In this document: one piece after another, positions 21,691 to 32,543 of the stretch
How positions within the stretch are numbered: the first letter of the stretch is position 1
Layout: the number at the start of each line of letters is the position of its first letter
Assembly (NCBI GenBank): GCA_029851415.1
Contig: CM056742.1
Span: 151,223,121 to 151,287,120 of the forward strand
Reading direction: 5' to 3'
Length of the DNA: 64,000 nt
Source: Eretmocerus hayati
Taxonomy: Eukaryota > Arthropoda > Insecta > Hymenoptera > Aphelinidae
Program-made: the position numbers and the translations under genes
The notes under the pieces: generated by a model
The model's input: the letters and a program-made list of their open reading frames with translations, nothing else
Told to the model about the DNA's origin: nothing
The model's database searches: none

Positions 21691-22836
21691 CGAAGATTCA
21701 TCTTTTGGGACTTTGTCCAATTTTCGTTTCTCTTTGGCCTCAACGTTTAACTTGTTCGAAGACCAAGAAGAGTTTTGTTTTTGTTGGCGATTCTTGTTCG
21801 ACGCGTCATCGCAGTCAAAATCAGCCAAAATATTGAAAAAAGTAGATTTGGTTCTCTCTGGTTGACATCGGAGGGCAGCTCTCAATTCCCGATCGAAGTG
21901 GAAGCTGAGTTGATTGATAATCTCATCGTCATTTTGCCCCCCGTCAACCTCGAGAGCAATATTGAATAATTCCATGGCGTACTGAACTCTAGTTAGCTTG
22001 CCGTCGGATTTGAATTTTCCAAATTCTAATTTCATTTTAAATTTTCTTCGGATACTCTCGTTCCAAAAATGTTCTCGAAAGAGACATTCAAAGTCCATAA
22101 GAGACTCAATCTCATTTTCATGGAGATTATACCAACTGAGAGCTGTTCCTTCTAAGGATTTCGATAACACAAGATGGAGTTCTTGGTCATCCAACTCCAT
22201 GGTCTCAATGTACTGCTGGAGTTCCTTCAGGAATCTCACGGGACGCTCTGTGGCTTCTCCTTTGAAGACAGGGGGTTTGAATTTTAATCTTCTCACAATG
22301 GGTTCAGATGACCCAAATGAAGTGCGAGCGAGATCATTGAATTGTTTTTGAAGAAAAGTTTGGGTGATTTTGATCCCTTCGATGGAATTTTTACATTGAT
22401 CGATATCCTTTTCAATCTCTTCGCAGCGTTCATTTCGCAAAAGCGAGAGGGTATTTGAAAAGGTATCTTGCATTTCCTCAGTGAGGTTGATTTTTTCGGA
22501 AAGTTTCTTGATCTCATCTTGAAAAGATTTATTTTGGGTACGGAGATTTTCGTTCTCCTTTTGTACTCGGGTTAATTGTTCGAGTGCCAATTCTAATTTA
22601 GAACAAAGGGCCTCATTTTTCTTCTCAAGAGTTTTGATTCTTTGATCCAAAATAGATTGATCATCATCCAAGATTTTCAACTCTTCCGTGACAGCCACAG
22701 TCCATAAACGCATGTTTTGATCGCGTAGGGGCAGATTTTCAATATTACCGTCGTCTTTTTCGATGCGAGTTAGAGTGGCACGGGCCGAAATATAGGCTCT
22801 GTCCGCACTCGCAATCGATCGACGACTCGAAGACAT
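21670..22836 (-). CDS. gag: Retrotransposon Gag protein
   Basis: 388 residues from ATG at 22,836 to TAG at 21,670. Residues about 60-160 are a long coiled coil (heptads of Leu/Ile with Glu/Lys). Residues about 195-330 match the retrotransposon Gag pattern: FKPPVFKGEA, a Tyr/Leu-rich helix, LSKSLEGTALSWYNL, FREHFWNE, LTRVQYAMELFNIA. The C terminus is Lys/Asp-rich and lacks a CCHC zinc knuckle. It should form the particle that packages the element RNA. It is preceded by the small ORF 23,163-23,573 and ends just after a GGGAAAC slippery heptamer. The frame is intact, consistent with a recent copy. Confidence 0.85.
   Translation of the reverse strand: MSSSRRSIASADRAYISARATLTRIEKDDGNIENLPLRDQNMRLWTVAVTEELKILDDDQSILDQRIKTLEKKNEALCSKLELALEQLTRVQKENENLRTQNKSFQDEIKKLSEKINLTEEMQDTFSNTLSLLRNERCEEIEKDIDQCKNSIEGIKITQTFLQKQFNDLARTSFGSSEPIVRRLKFKPPVFKGEATERPVRFLKELQQYIETMELDDQELHLVLSKSLEGTALSWYNLHENEIESLMDFECLFREHFWNESIRRKFKMKLEFGKFKSDGKLTRVQYAMELFNIALEVDGGQNDDEIINQLSFHFDRELRAALRCQPERTKSTFFNILADFDCDDASNKNRQQKQNSSWSSNKLNVEAKEKRKLDKVPKDESSDPGNVQ
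21681..21690 (-). promoter_or_regulatory. -1 ribosomal frameshift site GGGAAAC
   Basis: In the gag frame the sequence reads G GGA AAC GTG CAG TAG, the X XXY YYZ arrangement used for -1 slippage, with the stop two codons after the heptamer. The -1 frame is then open for about 220 codons. A strong downstream stem or pseudoknot was not obvious by eye. Coordinates are approximate to a few bases. Confidence 0.6.
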
Positions 22837-23035
22837 TCTGAAGCTGACCCGAACTACAAGCGTGTAGACATGGTTGTCATCCAGAAGGCGTTTTCAAGGT
22901 TTCGATTCATTAGAATCGATAATTCTTTATTACCGTAATTTTTCTGTTGCATACTCTTTCTTATGAGCTGTAAGGGAATTATTATGCATTGGAGTGATGA
23001 GATCTACTAGAAAAAATGCAATTGATTGATGAAAA

Positions 23036-23113
23036 TTTTGGAGTGGCCGGGGATCGAACCCTGTGCTTCCGCGTGGGAGTCAAATACGCTGGCCACTAGA
23101 CCAGTGAGGTTGC
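23036..23113 (-). ncRNA. tRNA-like segment (degenerate; SINE-head or tRNA pseudogene)
   Basis: On - it has an A-box-like TGGTCTAGTGGCCAGCG and a B-box-like GGTTCGATCCC at tRNA spacing, with CCC in the position of an anticodon loop (Gly-like). The 5' and 3' acceptor strands do not pair (ACCTCAC versus CCACTCC), so it is not a functional tRNA. It lies between the small ORF and gag of the LTR element, so it may be a captured tRNA-derived SINE or part of the leader. Confidence 0.5.
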
Positions 23114-23162
23114 TGCATGCGAGCGAACTAAACGTGCTCTACATGAAACTGGTGGGGAGGGG

Positions 23163-23573
23163 TTATACTCGCATACGCCGAGCTATGTATATTGGGATTC
23201 CCCGAAGCCAAATGAAGAAGTTATTTACCGGAATGGTTAGATATTCATACATAGAGCGATATATGCTTTTTTCGACAATATTCGTGCGATGTAAATCACG
23301 CACTAATCTTATTTCGTATTCTAAATCACTGCACTTTTGTTCTAAATCATGCACGCGATCCAACAATGCTTTTACGTCAATTCTCATGATTTGAATATGA
23401 CGGCCTTGAGCAGGGGATGTGTTTTCCAAATTCTTTAATCTATCATCGAAATTTGAAATTGCGTCCCACTGCTCGTCTTGCGCCTCGTTAATATTTTCGA
23501 GCTCTTCGCGAATTTGTTGGATCGGTATAGTGCAATTTTCACTAAAAAGTACTCCTCGATATTCTGGTATCAT
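23163..23573 (-). CDS. LTR element leader ORF, coiled-coil protein
   Basis: 136 residues lying between the primer-binding site and gag. The central part is a strong coiled coil (IREELENINEAQDEQWDAI, LLDRVHDLEQKCSDLEYEI) and the C terminus is basic (YIARRMRV). No known domain recognised. It could be an accessory protein or an upstream Gag-like product of this non-autonomous family. Start chosen at MIPEYRG, the first Met of the open frame. Confidence 0.55.
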   Translation of the reverse strand: MIPEYRGVLFSENCTIPIQQIREELENINEAQDEQWDAISNFDDRLKNLENTSPAQGRHIQIMRIDVKALLDRVHDLEQKCSDLEYEIRLVRDLHRTNIVEKSIYRSMYEYLTIPVNNFFIWLRGIPIYIARRMRV

Positions 23574-23762
23574 TTTTGAAGAATTATATTCTCAATTTAC
23601 GATTTCGAAAATTACAACATCGACTGAAAAAACCATAGAGCGTACAAAACGCGCTCATATCATGGTAAATCACTCTAATTATTTATTTGAAAAAGTATGA
23701 GGGGCACAAATGATGAATAGACCACAATTAATCCACGAATATACGCTTTTTTCACTTATCAG

Positions 23763-23780
23763 GTCCCTGTCTGGGCGCCA
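23763..23780 (-). promoter_or_regulatory. Primer-binding site
   Basis: On - it reads TGGCGCCCAGACAGGGAC, two bases after the end of the 5' LTR. It begins TGGCGCC, typical of retroelement sites that bind a tRNA 3' end. It fixes the element's orientation. Confidence 0.8.
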
Positions 23781-23782
23781 TA

Positions 23783-25372
23783 TGTGAGGGTACAAATGTA
23801 GGCTCTGGATCTCGGGGGAGAGCCGGATGAATGTTTAGGATTCGGGATACCTCGATAGAGGTGTGCGTATATTCATGGATTAATATTAGACTTCGTATTT
23901 TATTTTCTCGTTCGATTTCCACCCCCACGCGGGTACTTAGGGCCTCGTGACTGATGGAAATCTCCCGAAATTTTTATGATTTTCGCAGAAGAACGAGATG
24001 AGTACTTAGGCTCATCCGCGTGATCGTTCTACGGAAATCACTGGAGCTATAAGTGCGAATTTTATTACCTGGATAGTCATAAAGGATAGTTGTGGGTACT
24101 TAGGGCCACAAACTCATCAGTTATGATACCCAGGCTTAAATCTCCAGAATCCCACAAACCATGATGAATAATTAAATTTATCAGACTTGTAGGATAACTG
24201 AGATCTGTATCGTTGAATCAGGCAATTGCTTCTTGGTGAGTCCGGGTACTTAGGGCCGAACTACCCCCAAGAGATTGCCTAGGAACTGTATCGAGGTCAT
24301 GCATTTGATTTTCAAGAGAAAAACACATATATATTCTATCTCATATAAGAATTGTACCATTTATTGTGATTCTCAATACATTTATCTTATTGGAAAGCTA
24401 GAGTTTCAAGCTCGATACAGCTCACGAATTCAACTGAGCATAAACCTCCCGCAATGGGCCAACGAGCCTGTATTTATACCTGGAACTCTAGCTGTACAAT
24501 ATATCTATATCGTGATTAGATGACTGAATAGATTATCGAACATTCTCAAAAACAATATTTCATTGGAAAAATGATATTAATTGAGCAGTTTCGTGAAATT
24601 TGCATACAATATTTGATTCATCATCTCAAAAGGAGATAAATTCAACGTAAAACTCAGATTGATTTATTTTATATTTATTGCTAGAAACAAAAAGATAAAT
24701 TCCTGGAACTTTCTAGAAGCACGTCGCTTTTCATCTAATTTGAGATTTAATGGAAATCAAGAGAAAAATTGAGTTCTTCTTATATCGGGCTATTCTAGTC
24801 ATCGATAATTCCATTTTGAAAAGAGCTATTTTACTCACAAATACATTTTGCAATGAATATTTACAATATTTACAACAAATCTGATTTTGAGCCTATTTTC
24901 CTTTAAATGAAGAATTTTGTGATAGATTACACTTTTTCAGAGTATAAATGAAATGATACATCAAGAAAGTAAAAATAAAAAATCGTTGTTGTTTTTTAAC
25001 AAGAATATTTAGTGTGCAAAATAAAATAAACAAGCAAAATCAACTTGTTCTCAAAAGTGTCTATATACATCTTGTAGCTCAGAAAATGAGCTTTATCATA
25101 ACAAAAGAAAGATTACGATTTCATGAAGTTTCATATAAGAAATTCCTCATAGAAATTCATAGAATATTCTTGAGTTTCTATGTATGAGTATATACATATT
25201 TACGTCTTAGTGTGTGTCTATTCACCACGCGTGACACTAAAAGGAAAGCAAACATCTGCCTTATCGGCTCTAATACGCGCGAAGATTTGAATGCTATATA
25301 CCGCCTCAATAGCACGTGTATTTTGGAGATTGATAAATGAAAAATTAAAATTTTGGGGTTATGGCACTCACA
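23783..25372 (-). repeat. 5' LTR (right copy)
   Basis: 1590 bp, offset exactly 4424 bp from the left LTR. No difference between the two copies was noticed in the parts compared by eye. It should carry the promoter driving transcription leftward. Confidence 0.92.
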
Positions 25373-25376
25373 ATGT
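25373..25376. other. Target-site duplication ATGT (right)
   Basis: Matches 19,355-19,358. The tandem unit resumes immediately with GCTGTTGCAACTCG. Confidence 0.9.
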
Positions 25377-26383
25377 GCTGTTGCAACTCGTAAAAGTGTG
25401 GTGTGGTAGTTTTGAGTAAGTATGACGAGGATGAGTTAGATCGATATGTAATCAGCAAAGTTTTGAATTGGATCCTGTTAATGAAGGTTACTTGAATGCA
25501 TTTACTCTTTGATGAAATTGGGACGATGATTTCATCTTGTTAAGTGATAGTGGATTCATATATGTTTCTCTCAATGATTTGAAATTGATTCAAGATGAGC
25601 TGGAATCAGTACTCAAAATTCTTCAATATATTAAAAAAGTCACATATGCTCTTTTTGAAAATTCGTATGAATTTCATAATGAATAGCATATGTTTTAACT
25701 CGAGATTGGAAGAATGTACAATTGAAGATTGTACGAAAATATCGCTTAATGAGTTGTACTTCTTTCGAATGCTTATTCTATAGTAAATGAATCGACACGG
25801 GGATGGTTGGGGCAATTTCCCCAACCATTTGATTTTATTTATCGAGTTTCAGGAGATTCAGATATTGATACAATCCATATTGAACATATTTACATATAGA
25901 GTATGGAACGTGATATTCTTAACAAAAGTTTCATCATACATCATTACAATTATAGGCTTACATCCTGATTACTTATAATAGAGGGAGTAATGATATACAA
26001 TCGTATGGGAGGCGTATGTTGCCGTTTTGTTGATAAAATTGAGTCATCGTACAAATTGAATGAGAATTGTCATAACAAAAGACTGAATATTGAGAAACGT
26101 CTATGGGAGTCACTACATTGATCAACGATAATCCTCAATCATATTCGATAACAAACGAATATATAAATGAAATTATGGATATTTGATATACGATTCTAGG
26201 AACGCACTAATTTTAACAATACCTTGATCTATATTTTTATAACCACTGGTGATATTTGCGGAAGATTTTATTGAAATGAACAGAAATATCGATCTATCAT
26301 CTTCGTTGTGTGATATGGAGTGGAATTGAGTGTGAATCGGTCCGTGTATATCGTTTCAGTGTAAATGTAACTCTCCATCACAG

Positions 26384-26498
26384 AGGTTGAAGGAGACATG
26401 ATCAGATGAGACTGACCCGTCGATTTGCTTTGCCAGTGTCGGGACCAAAGTGGCGCTCAGATCAGAGGAAATCCAACAACATGTTTCCGAAGAGTGGT
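26384..26498 (+). other. 115-bp conserved core, unit 4
   Basis: This is the diverged copy that shows constraint: no indels, a few substitutions, and the donor changed to GTAAGT while surrounding DNA is only weakly alignable. Confidence 0.45.
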
Positions 26499-26645
26499 GT
26501 AAGTGTGTTGTGTTTTTTTTTTTGGAAGAATACCCTACATTTACAGCAGCTTGGCAACAGGAGATTGTAGTATGTCGATCTCAGAGATGATAGTCTCGAT
26601 CTCTATGTGAGCCATGGCATCATACAGTCCTGTTACAACTTGTAA

Positions 26646-27547
26646 ATGTATTCGATTGCACTTGGATATGTAAGAGATGTGTATTGTTGGGAATCATTTG
26701 TTGAGATGTGTGACGAAGATGATTTGATTTTTTTCGTAATTAAAATTAGCCTCAAATTAAATTGTAAGATCAAGGATACATTTGTGAGATACCATGCATA
26801 CCAATTTAGTAAAGAAGTAAAGGCTATTATGTGCTTACGTTCTCTGAAAAACTAATCAATCTAATGTTCTGACGACGATTTCATAGAATCATGATATTCG
26901 AAAAATTTCCATAGAGCTATATCTAATTAAAATTCTATACATATTTTAGAATAAGGAGTGACACGGGTTGATACATGAAACTCACATTTGATGTCTTCGG
27001 AAGTTGATTCGATTCCAGAGGTGTTATGGATTCCCTTGTTTTATGTGATTTTTGTCATTCTCTTGTGCTTGGATCCATGCCATCTTACTGTAGTTTTGAT
27101 TTAGTTAATCTTTCTGGAACGGTTGTAACACGTTGAGTTGAAAACTTTTTGTAAATCCTCCACTGGGTGATTCTCACATTTGATATCTGGATGCCTGTGG
27201 GATGATAGACCTTGGTATGAAACTGAACTCCCCATGGGGGCCAATTTATTGGATGAGTTGTCAATTCGACTGAATTTTGTGATATTGCAAGATATCTCTA
27301 TTGTGGAAAAACTTAATAATTGGAATCGTAGAGCCCGGAAATTCTGTCTTTGGAGGTACCTCATCAGTTTCGATTGGGACTATGGAAATCTAATTCACTT
27401 CTCGATTTTATTTCGGAAAAAAATTGAATTTTTATTCATCATGTACATGATTTTATAAAATTTCGGAAAAGGTTTGTATTTTGATGTTTGGTTCTATTAT
27501 CAATTTTAGAGAACATGGGAAATAATGTTTTGATAGATATTACTCAC
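26646..27547. other. Spacer between the two tandem arrays
   Basis: AT-rich, with no convincing gene. Open frames of 70-90 codons on both strands look accidental. Confidence 0.5.
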
Positions 27548-30500
27548 CTTTCCATTCTTGTGTAGTAGAGGTCAATGTTCATGATGGTAATTTATAAGTT
27601 CTTCTTATATATCTACATAGGATTTTCTTGGACTTGATTTCCTCTTTGGCGTACGAATGTTCGTGACCGTGTAAAGGGCTATACTGTGGGCTGCTGAGAG
27701 AGCGCGTATCACCAATTGTCTTCTATTTTTCTGTTGACATGTTGTTTGATCTTACTCGTTGCCTATGTGTGTCTGTGCAGGCAGCGAGGGAAGAACTGCG
27801 GCTCCGGGAGAGAGCACGTATGCTTGTGCGTCTTTTCCACTGGAACTGATTAAAATAAAGGCAAGTTCAGGAATTTTCTCAGAGTGGAAAATTTCGCAAA
27901 TTTTTGGGAATATTTTCCGAAAAAAAAACAATTTTTTATATTTTCGTTTTTTTAAAATCCCGTAAAAATTCCGAATTTCTATTTCTTTTATTTTCGTTTT
28001 CGAAGCCCTAACTATTCGAGGAAAAACGAGTAATTGAATTAATGATCGAATTACTCACCCTTCAGCCATTCTATAAATGTTGTGTGTCGACGATGATATT
28101 CTGCAAGCTCACCTCATTTTTCGTTGACTCTTCTAATGATTGCCCAACCGCATAGAGTACGTGTGTTCGCGACGGGCTCCAGAGGATGACTGCGGGCCGT
28201 TGAGAGAGCGCGCATCACTCAGTATCCCCTCTCCTCTTCTGGTGTCATGACATGATCAGCGCGTGTCTGTGTCTGTGAAGGCGGGGAGGGGGAGAATGCG
28301 GCTTCAGTAGAGAGCGCGAATGCCTGAGCGTTTCTCTAACTGAAACTGATAAGAATTAAGGCAAGTTCAGCATATGCCTCAGAGTGGGAAATTTTGGAAA
28401 TTTTTGGGAAAATTTTTTTTAGTTTTGTTTTTTCAAAATCCCGTAAAAATTTTGAATTTTTATTTTTTATATCTTTGTTTTCGAAGCTTCGGACAAAATC
28501 TTAAAATTTTTTCAGTATATCTTCAATCTATTTAAATCACTAAAAATTCTTGACGTTTATGTTTTCATATTTCTAATGATTCAAGGAAAAACGAGTAATT
28601 AAATAAATGATAGAATTACTCACCCTTCAGACGTTCTACAGATGTTGATGTCCACGATGATATTCTGCAAGCTCATTCCATTTTATTCGACTCTTCTTAT
28701 GATTGCCCACCTTCATAGAGTACGTGTGATCGCGACGGGCTCCAGAGGATGACTGAGGGCCGTTGAGAGAGCGCGCATCATTAAGTATCCCCGCTCTTTC
28801 TCGGTGTGACGTTGTCGTTTCTCGATGCGTGTGTCTGTGAGGCTATTTAGGGGAAAACTGCGGCTTTGGTCGAGAGCGCCTATGTTTGAGCGTCTCTTCC
28901 GCTGAAACTAATGAGAATGAACTCAAGCTCATGATGTGTCTCAGAGTGGAAAATTCCGAAAATTTTCGGGAAGTTCTTTCGAAAAAAAATCGATTTTTTA
29001 TATTTTTATTCTTTCAAAATCCCGTAAAAATTTCCAATTTTTTATTTCTTATCTCTTTGTTTTCGAAGCCCCGGACAAAATCTTGGAATGTTTCCATTAA
29101 ATCTTTAATCTATTCAGATCATCAAAATTCTCGACGTTTACGATATTACAACTTTAACGATTTGAGGAAGAACGTGTAATTGAATTAATGATGCAATTAC
29201 TCACCTTCTAGACGTTCTATGAATGTTGATGTCCATGATGGTATTCTGCAAGTGTATTCCATTTTATTCGACTCTTCTTATGATTGCCCCCCTTGATAGA
29301 GTACGTGTGATCGCGACGGGCTCTAGATGATGACTGAGGGCCGTTGAGACAGCGCGCATCATTAAGTATCCCCACTCTTTTTCGGTGTGACGTTGTCGCT
29401 TCTCGATGCGAGTGTGTCTGCGAGGGCAGCGAGGGGAAAATTGCGGCTCCGATAAGGAGCGCGTATATCTGAGCGTCTCTTTCACTGAAACTGATGAGAA
29501 TGAAAGCAAGTTCAGGAATTGTCTCATGGTGGGAAATTTCGGAAATTTTTGAGGAAAATTGTCAAAAAAAATCAATTTTTTATATTTCTAATTTTTATAT
29601 TTCATATCATTGTGTTCAAAGCCCCGGACGAAATCTTGAAATTTTTTCATTGTATCTTTCATCTATTTAGATCATCAAAACTCTCGACGTTTATGTTCTC
29701 GTAACTCTAACGATTCAAGGAAAAACAAGTAATTGAATAAATGATCGAATATCGAGTACACCCTTCAGCCATTCTATAAATGTTATGTGTCCACGATGAT
29801 ATTTTGCAAGTTCACCTCATTTTCCGTTGACTCTTCTTATGATTGCCCAACCGCATAGAGTACGTGTGTTCGCGACGGGTTCCAGAGGATGACTGCGGGC
29901 CGTTGAGAGAGCGCGCATCATTCAGTATCCCCTCTCCCCTTCTGGTGTCATGACATGATCGGCGCGCGTCTGTGTCTGTGAAGGCGGGGAGGGGGAGAAT
30001 GCGGCTTTAGTAGAGAGCGCGAATGCCTGGGCGTTTCTCTAACTGAAACTGATAAGAATTAAGGCAAGTTCAGAATGTGCCTCAGAGTGGGAAGTTTTGG
30101 AAATTTTTGGGAAAATTTTTTGAAAAAAAACACTTTTTTATATTTTTGTTTTCTCAAAGTCCCGAAAAATTTTCGAATATTCATTTTTTATATATTTGTT
30201 TTGTCGAAGCCTCGGAAAAATTTTTCAAATTTCATGTATCATATATTCAAATAATTTGAACTATTGAATTTTTTGACGATTACGTTTCCTGAATTTTAAC
30301 AATTTTGGAAAAATCGAATTTCAGAATTGAGGTTGAAATTACTCACCTTCATGATGTCCTCTATGTATGTTGATCTCTTCGATGTCACCTTGCAAGCTGA
30401 CTCTGTTCCGCGTCGACTTTTGTCATACCTGCTCGACTCCATAGAATACGCGTGTTTGCGCTGGGCACAAGAAGAAGACTGCGAACTGTTGAGAGAGCGC

Positions 30501-32198
30501 GCGATACTAAGTATCCCCTCTCCTCTTCTGGCGTCGTGATGCTTCTCGGCGCGTGTCTGTGTCTGTGAAGGCGGGGAGGGGGAGAATGCGGCTTCAGTAG
30601 AGAGCGCGAATGCCTGAGCGTTTCTCTAACTGAAACTGAAAAGAATTAAGGCAAGTTCAGCATATGCCTCAGAGTGGGAAATTTTGGAAATTTTTGGGAA
30701 AATTTTTTGAAAAAAAAAATAATTTTTTTTATTTTTGTTTTTTCAAAGTCCCGAAAAATTTTCGAATTTTTATTTTTTATATATTTGTTTTGTCGAAGCC
30801 CCGGAAAAAATTTTCAAATTCCATGTTACATACATTCAGATAATTTGAACTATTGGAATTCGCGACGTTATCGTTTTCTTAGTTTTAATGATTTCGGAAA
30901 GAATGAATTTCGAGATTTAGGTTCAAATTACTCACCTTCATGATGTCCTCTATGTATGTTGATCTCTTCGATGCCATCTTGTAAGCTGACTCTGTTCTGC
31001 GTCGACTTTTGTCATACCTGCTCGACTCCATAGAATACGCGTGTTTGCGCTGGGCACAAGAAGAAGACCGCGAACTGTTGAGAGAGCGCGCGATACTAAG
31101 TATCCCCTCTCCTCTTCTGGTGTCGTGATGCTTCTCGGCGCGTGTCTGTGTCTGTGAAGGCGGGGAGGGGGAGAATGCGGCTTCAGTAGAGAGCGCCAAC
31201 GCCTGAGCGTTTCTCTAACTGAAACTGATAAGAATTAAAGCAAGTTCAGCATGTGCCTCAGAGTGGGAAATTTCGAAAATTTTTGGAAATATTTTTTGAA
31301 AAAAAAAACAATTTTTTATATTTTCGTTTTCTCAAAGTCCCGAAAATTTTTCGAATTTTCATTTTTCATATATCTGTTTTGTCGAAGCCCCGGAAAAAAT
31401 TTTCATTCAATTTCCAAAAAATTTTTGAATTTTCATTCTCCACATTTTCTTTTTATTGAGGGTCCGGAAAAAATTCCGAATTTCTATCCAATATATTTTC
31501 GTTCTATATTGATTTCAGAAGTAACGATTAACCAAATTATTCATGGAATTACTTACCCGTACGATGTTTTTCCTAGATGTCGATGTCAACGATAATATTC
31601 TGCAAGCTCACCTCATTATGTGTCAACTGTTTTTATACTCGCTCAACTTCTATGAGCACGTGTGTTCGCGACGGGCTTGAGAAGATGACTGCGGGCTGTT
31701 GAGAGACCGCGCATCACTAAGAATCCCCTTCCCTTTTCTGATGTCACGGTGTTTGATGCCTCTCGCGCGCGTATGTGTTTTTGAAGGCAGCGAGGAGACG
31801 AATGTGGCTCTGGTAGAGAGCGCGTATGTTTGAGCGTTCCTCTAAGTGAGACTAAGAAGAATGAAGGCAAGTTCAGGATGTGCTTCACGGTGGGAAATTT
31901 CGATAATTTCCGGAAAAATATTTTGAAAAATAAAATAATTTTTTATATTTTTGTTTTTTCAAAATCCCGAGAAATTTTTCAATTTTCATTTTTATATATT
32001 TGTTTTGTCGAAGCCCGGAAAAATTTCATCTCTTACATTTTCTTTTTTTCTGAAGGCTCGGAGAAAATTCTGTTTTTCTATTCATTATGTTCCTATTCTA
32101 TTCGAATCACTCGAACCCCTTCGACTTTCCTGTTTCCGTAATTCTATCGATTTCAGAAAAACGAGTAATCAAATTATTGATGGAATTATTTGCGCTTA
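27548..32198 (-). ncRNA. Tandem array of 8-9 exon-like units with splice signals
   Basis: On -, blocks bounded by a YAG acceptor and a GTRAGT-type donor recur at 31851-31557, 31224-30936, 30637-30347, 30048-29762, 29490-29205, 28907-28624, 28345-28059 and 27845-27548. A partial upstream unit has a donor near 32198. Exon-like blocks are 284-298 nt, while spacers vary from about 213 to 346 nt. Acceptors are TCAG or TTAG in all eight. Donors are GTGAGT or GTAAGT in seven and degenerate (GTGTAC) in the 29762 unit. Blocks are GC-rich (AGAGAGCGCG, CGACGGGCT words), spacers AT-rich. Block lengths are not multiples of three and shared frames stop at different places, so a spliced non-coding transcript is more likely than protein. 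No known family recognised. Confidence 0.5.
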
Positions 32199-32543
32199 CG
32201 ATGTTTTCTTCAGATGTGAATGTCCACGATGATATTGTGCAGCTCACCTCTTTCTGCGTCGACTGTTCTTACACTCGCTAAACTTCAAAGAGTACGTGTA
32301 TCCGCGATGGGCTCAAGCAGGTGACATTGGTGATATTGATCTTAGTACGAAGTAAGGCCCAGAATGAAAATTTTGAGTGTCACTTGTATATTTATCCCTG
32401 TAACCAACTGAGTAATTAATTCACGTCAAATCGATGTACATCTCTTTGGCCTACTAGAAATCACTTTATTTGAGCATAACGATATTTTACAACATCATAT
32501 TTCTGAATTTCCGATAGAAAACTTCCGTATTTTTATAATTAAA

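Larger units (their letters stand above)
19359..25372 (-). mobile_element. Non-autonomous Ty3/Gypsy-like LTR retrotransposon
   Basis: The complete 6014-bp element is transcribed on -. The 5' LTR is on the right (23,783-25,372) and the 3' LTR on the left (19,359-20,948). Both are 1590 bp and appear identical, with TGTGAG...CTCACA ends, indicating recent insertion. Internal parts in transcript order are the primer-binding site, a small coiled-coil ORF, a tRNA-like segment, gag, a -1 frameshift site, a second ORF and the polypurine tract. No protease, reverse transcriptase, RNase H or integrase is present, so it would need enzymes in trans. A 4-bp ATGT target duplication flanks it; neighbouring tandem units preserve the empty site (CATCATGTGCTGTTGC). 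Confidence 0.9.
16640..26645. repeat. Four-copy ~1-kb tandem array, split by an LTR element
   Basis: Units run about 16,640-17,520 (first, left part diverged), 17,521-18,542, 18,543-25,584 (third, interrupted by the LTR element 19,359-25,372) and 25,585-26,645 (fourth, strongly diverged). Spacing is 1028 then 1023 bp. Units 1-3 are near identical over most of their length. Open frames of 60-105 codons occur on both strands but change mostly by replacements and are disrupted between units, so coding is not supported. Confidence 0.85.

Noticed and set aside
21775..22351. Open frames on + within the gag region
   Set aside because: Antisense to gag, with no motif; gag on - fits the family pattern and the element orientation.
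23036..23113. Functional tRNA-Gly gene
   Set aside because: Acceptor strands do not pair and the anticodon stem is broken, so only a tRNA-like remnant is claimed.
27548..32198. CRISPR-like or simple satellite interpretation of the regular repeats
   Set aside because: Unit length (about 500-620 bp), eukaryotic splice signals and degenerate spacers exclude CRISPR. A plain satellite does not explain constant block length with variable spacers, though it remains the null model.
28886..32232. Phe/Lys-rich open frames on + in the 27.5-32.2 kb array
   Set aside because: They arise from AT-rich homopolymeric spacers, contain no domain and differ in every unit.
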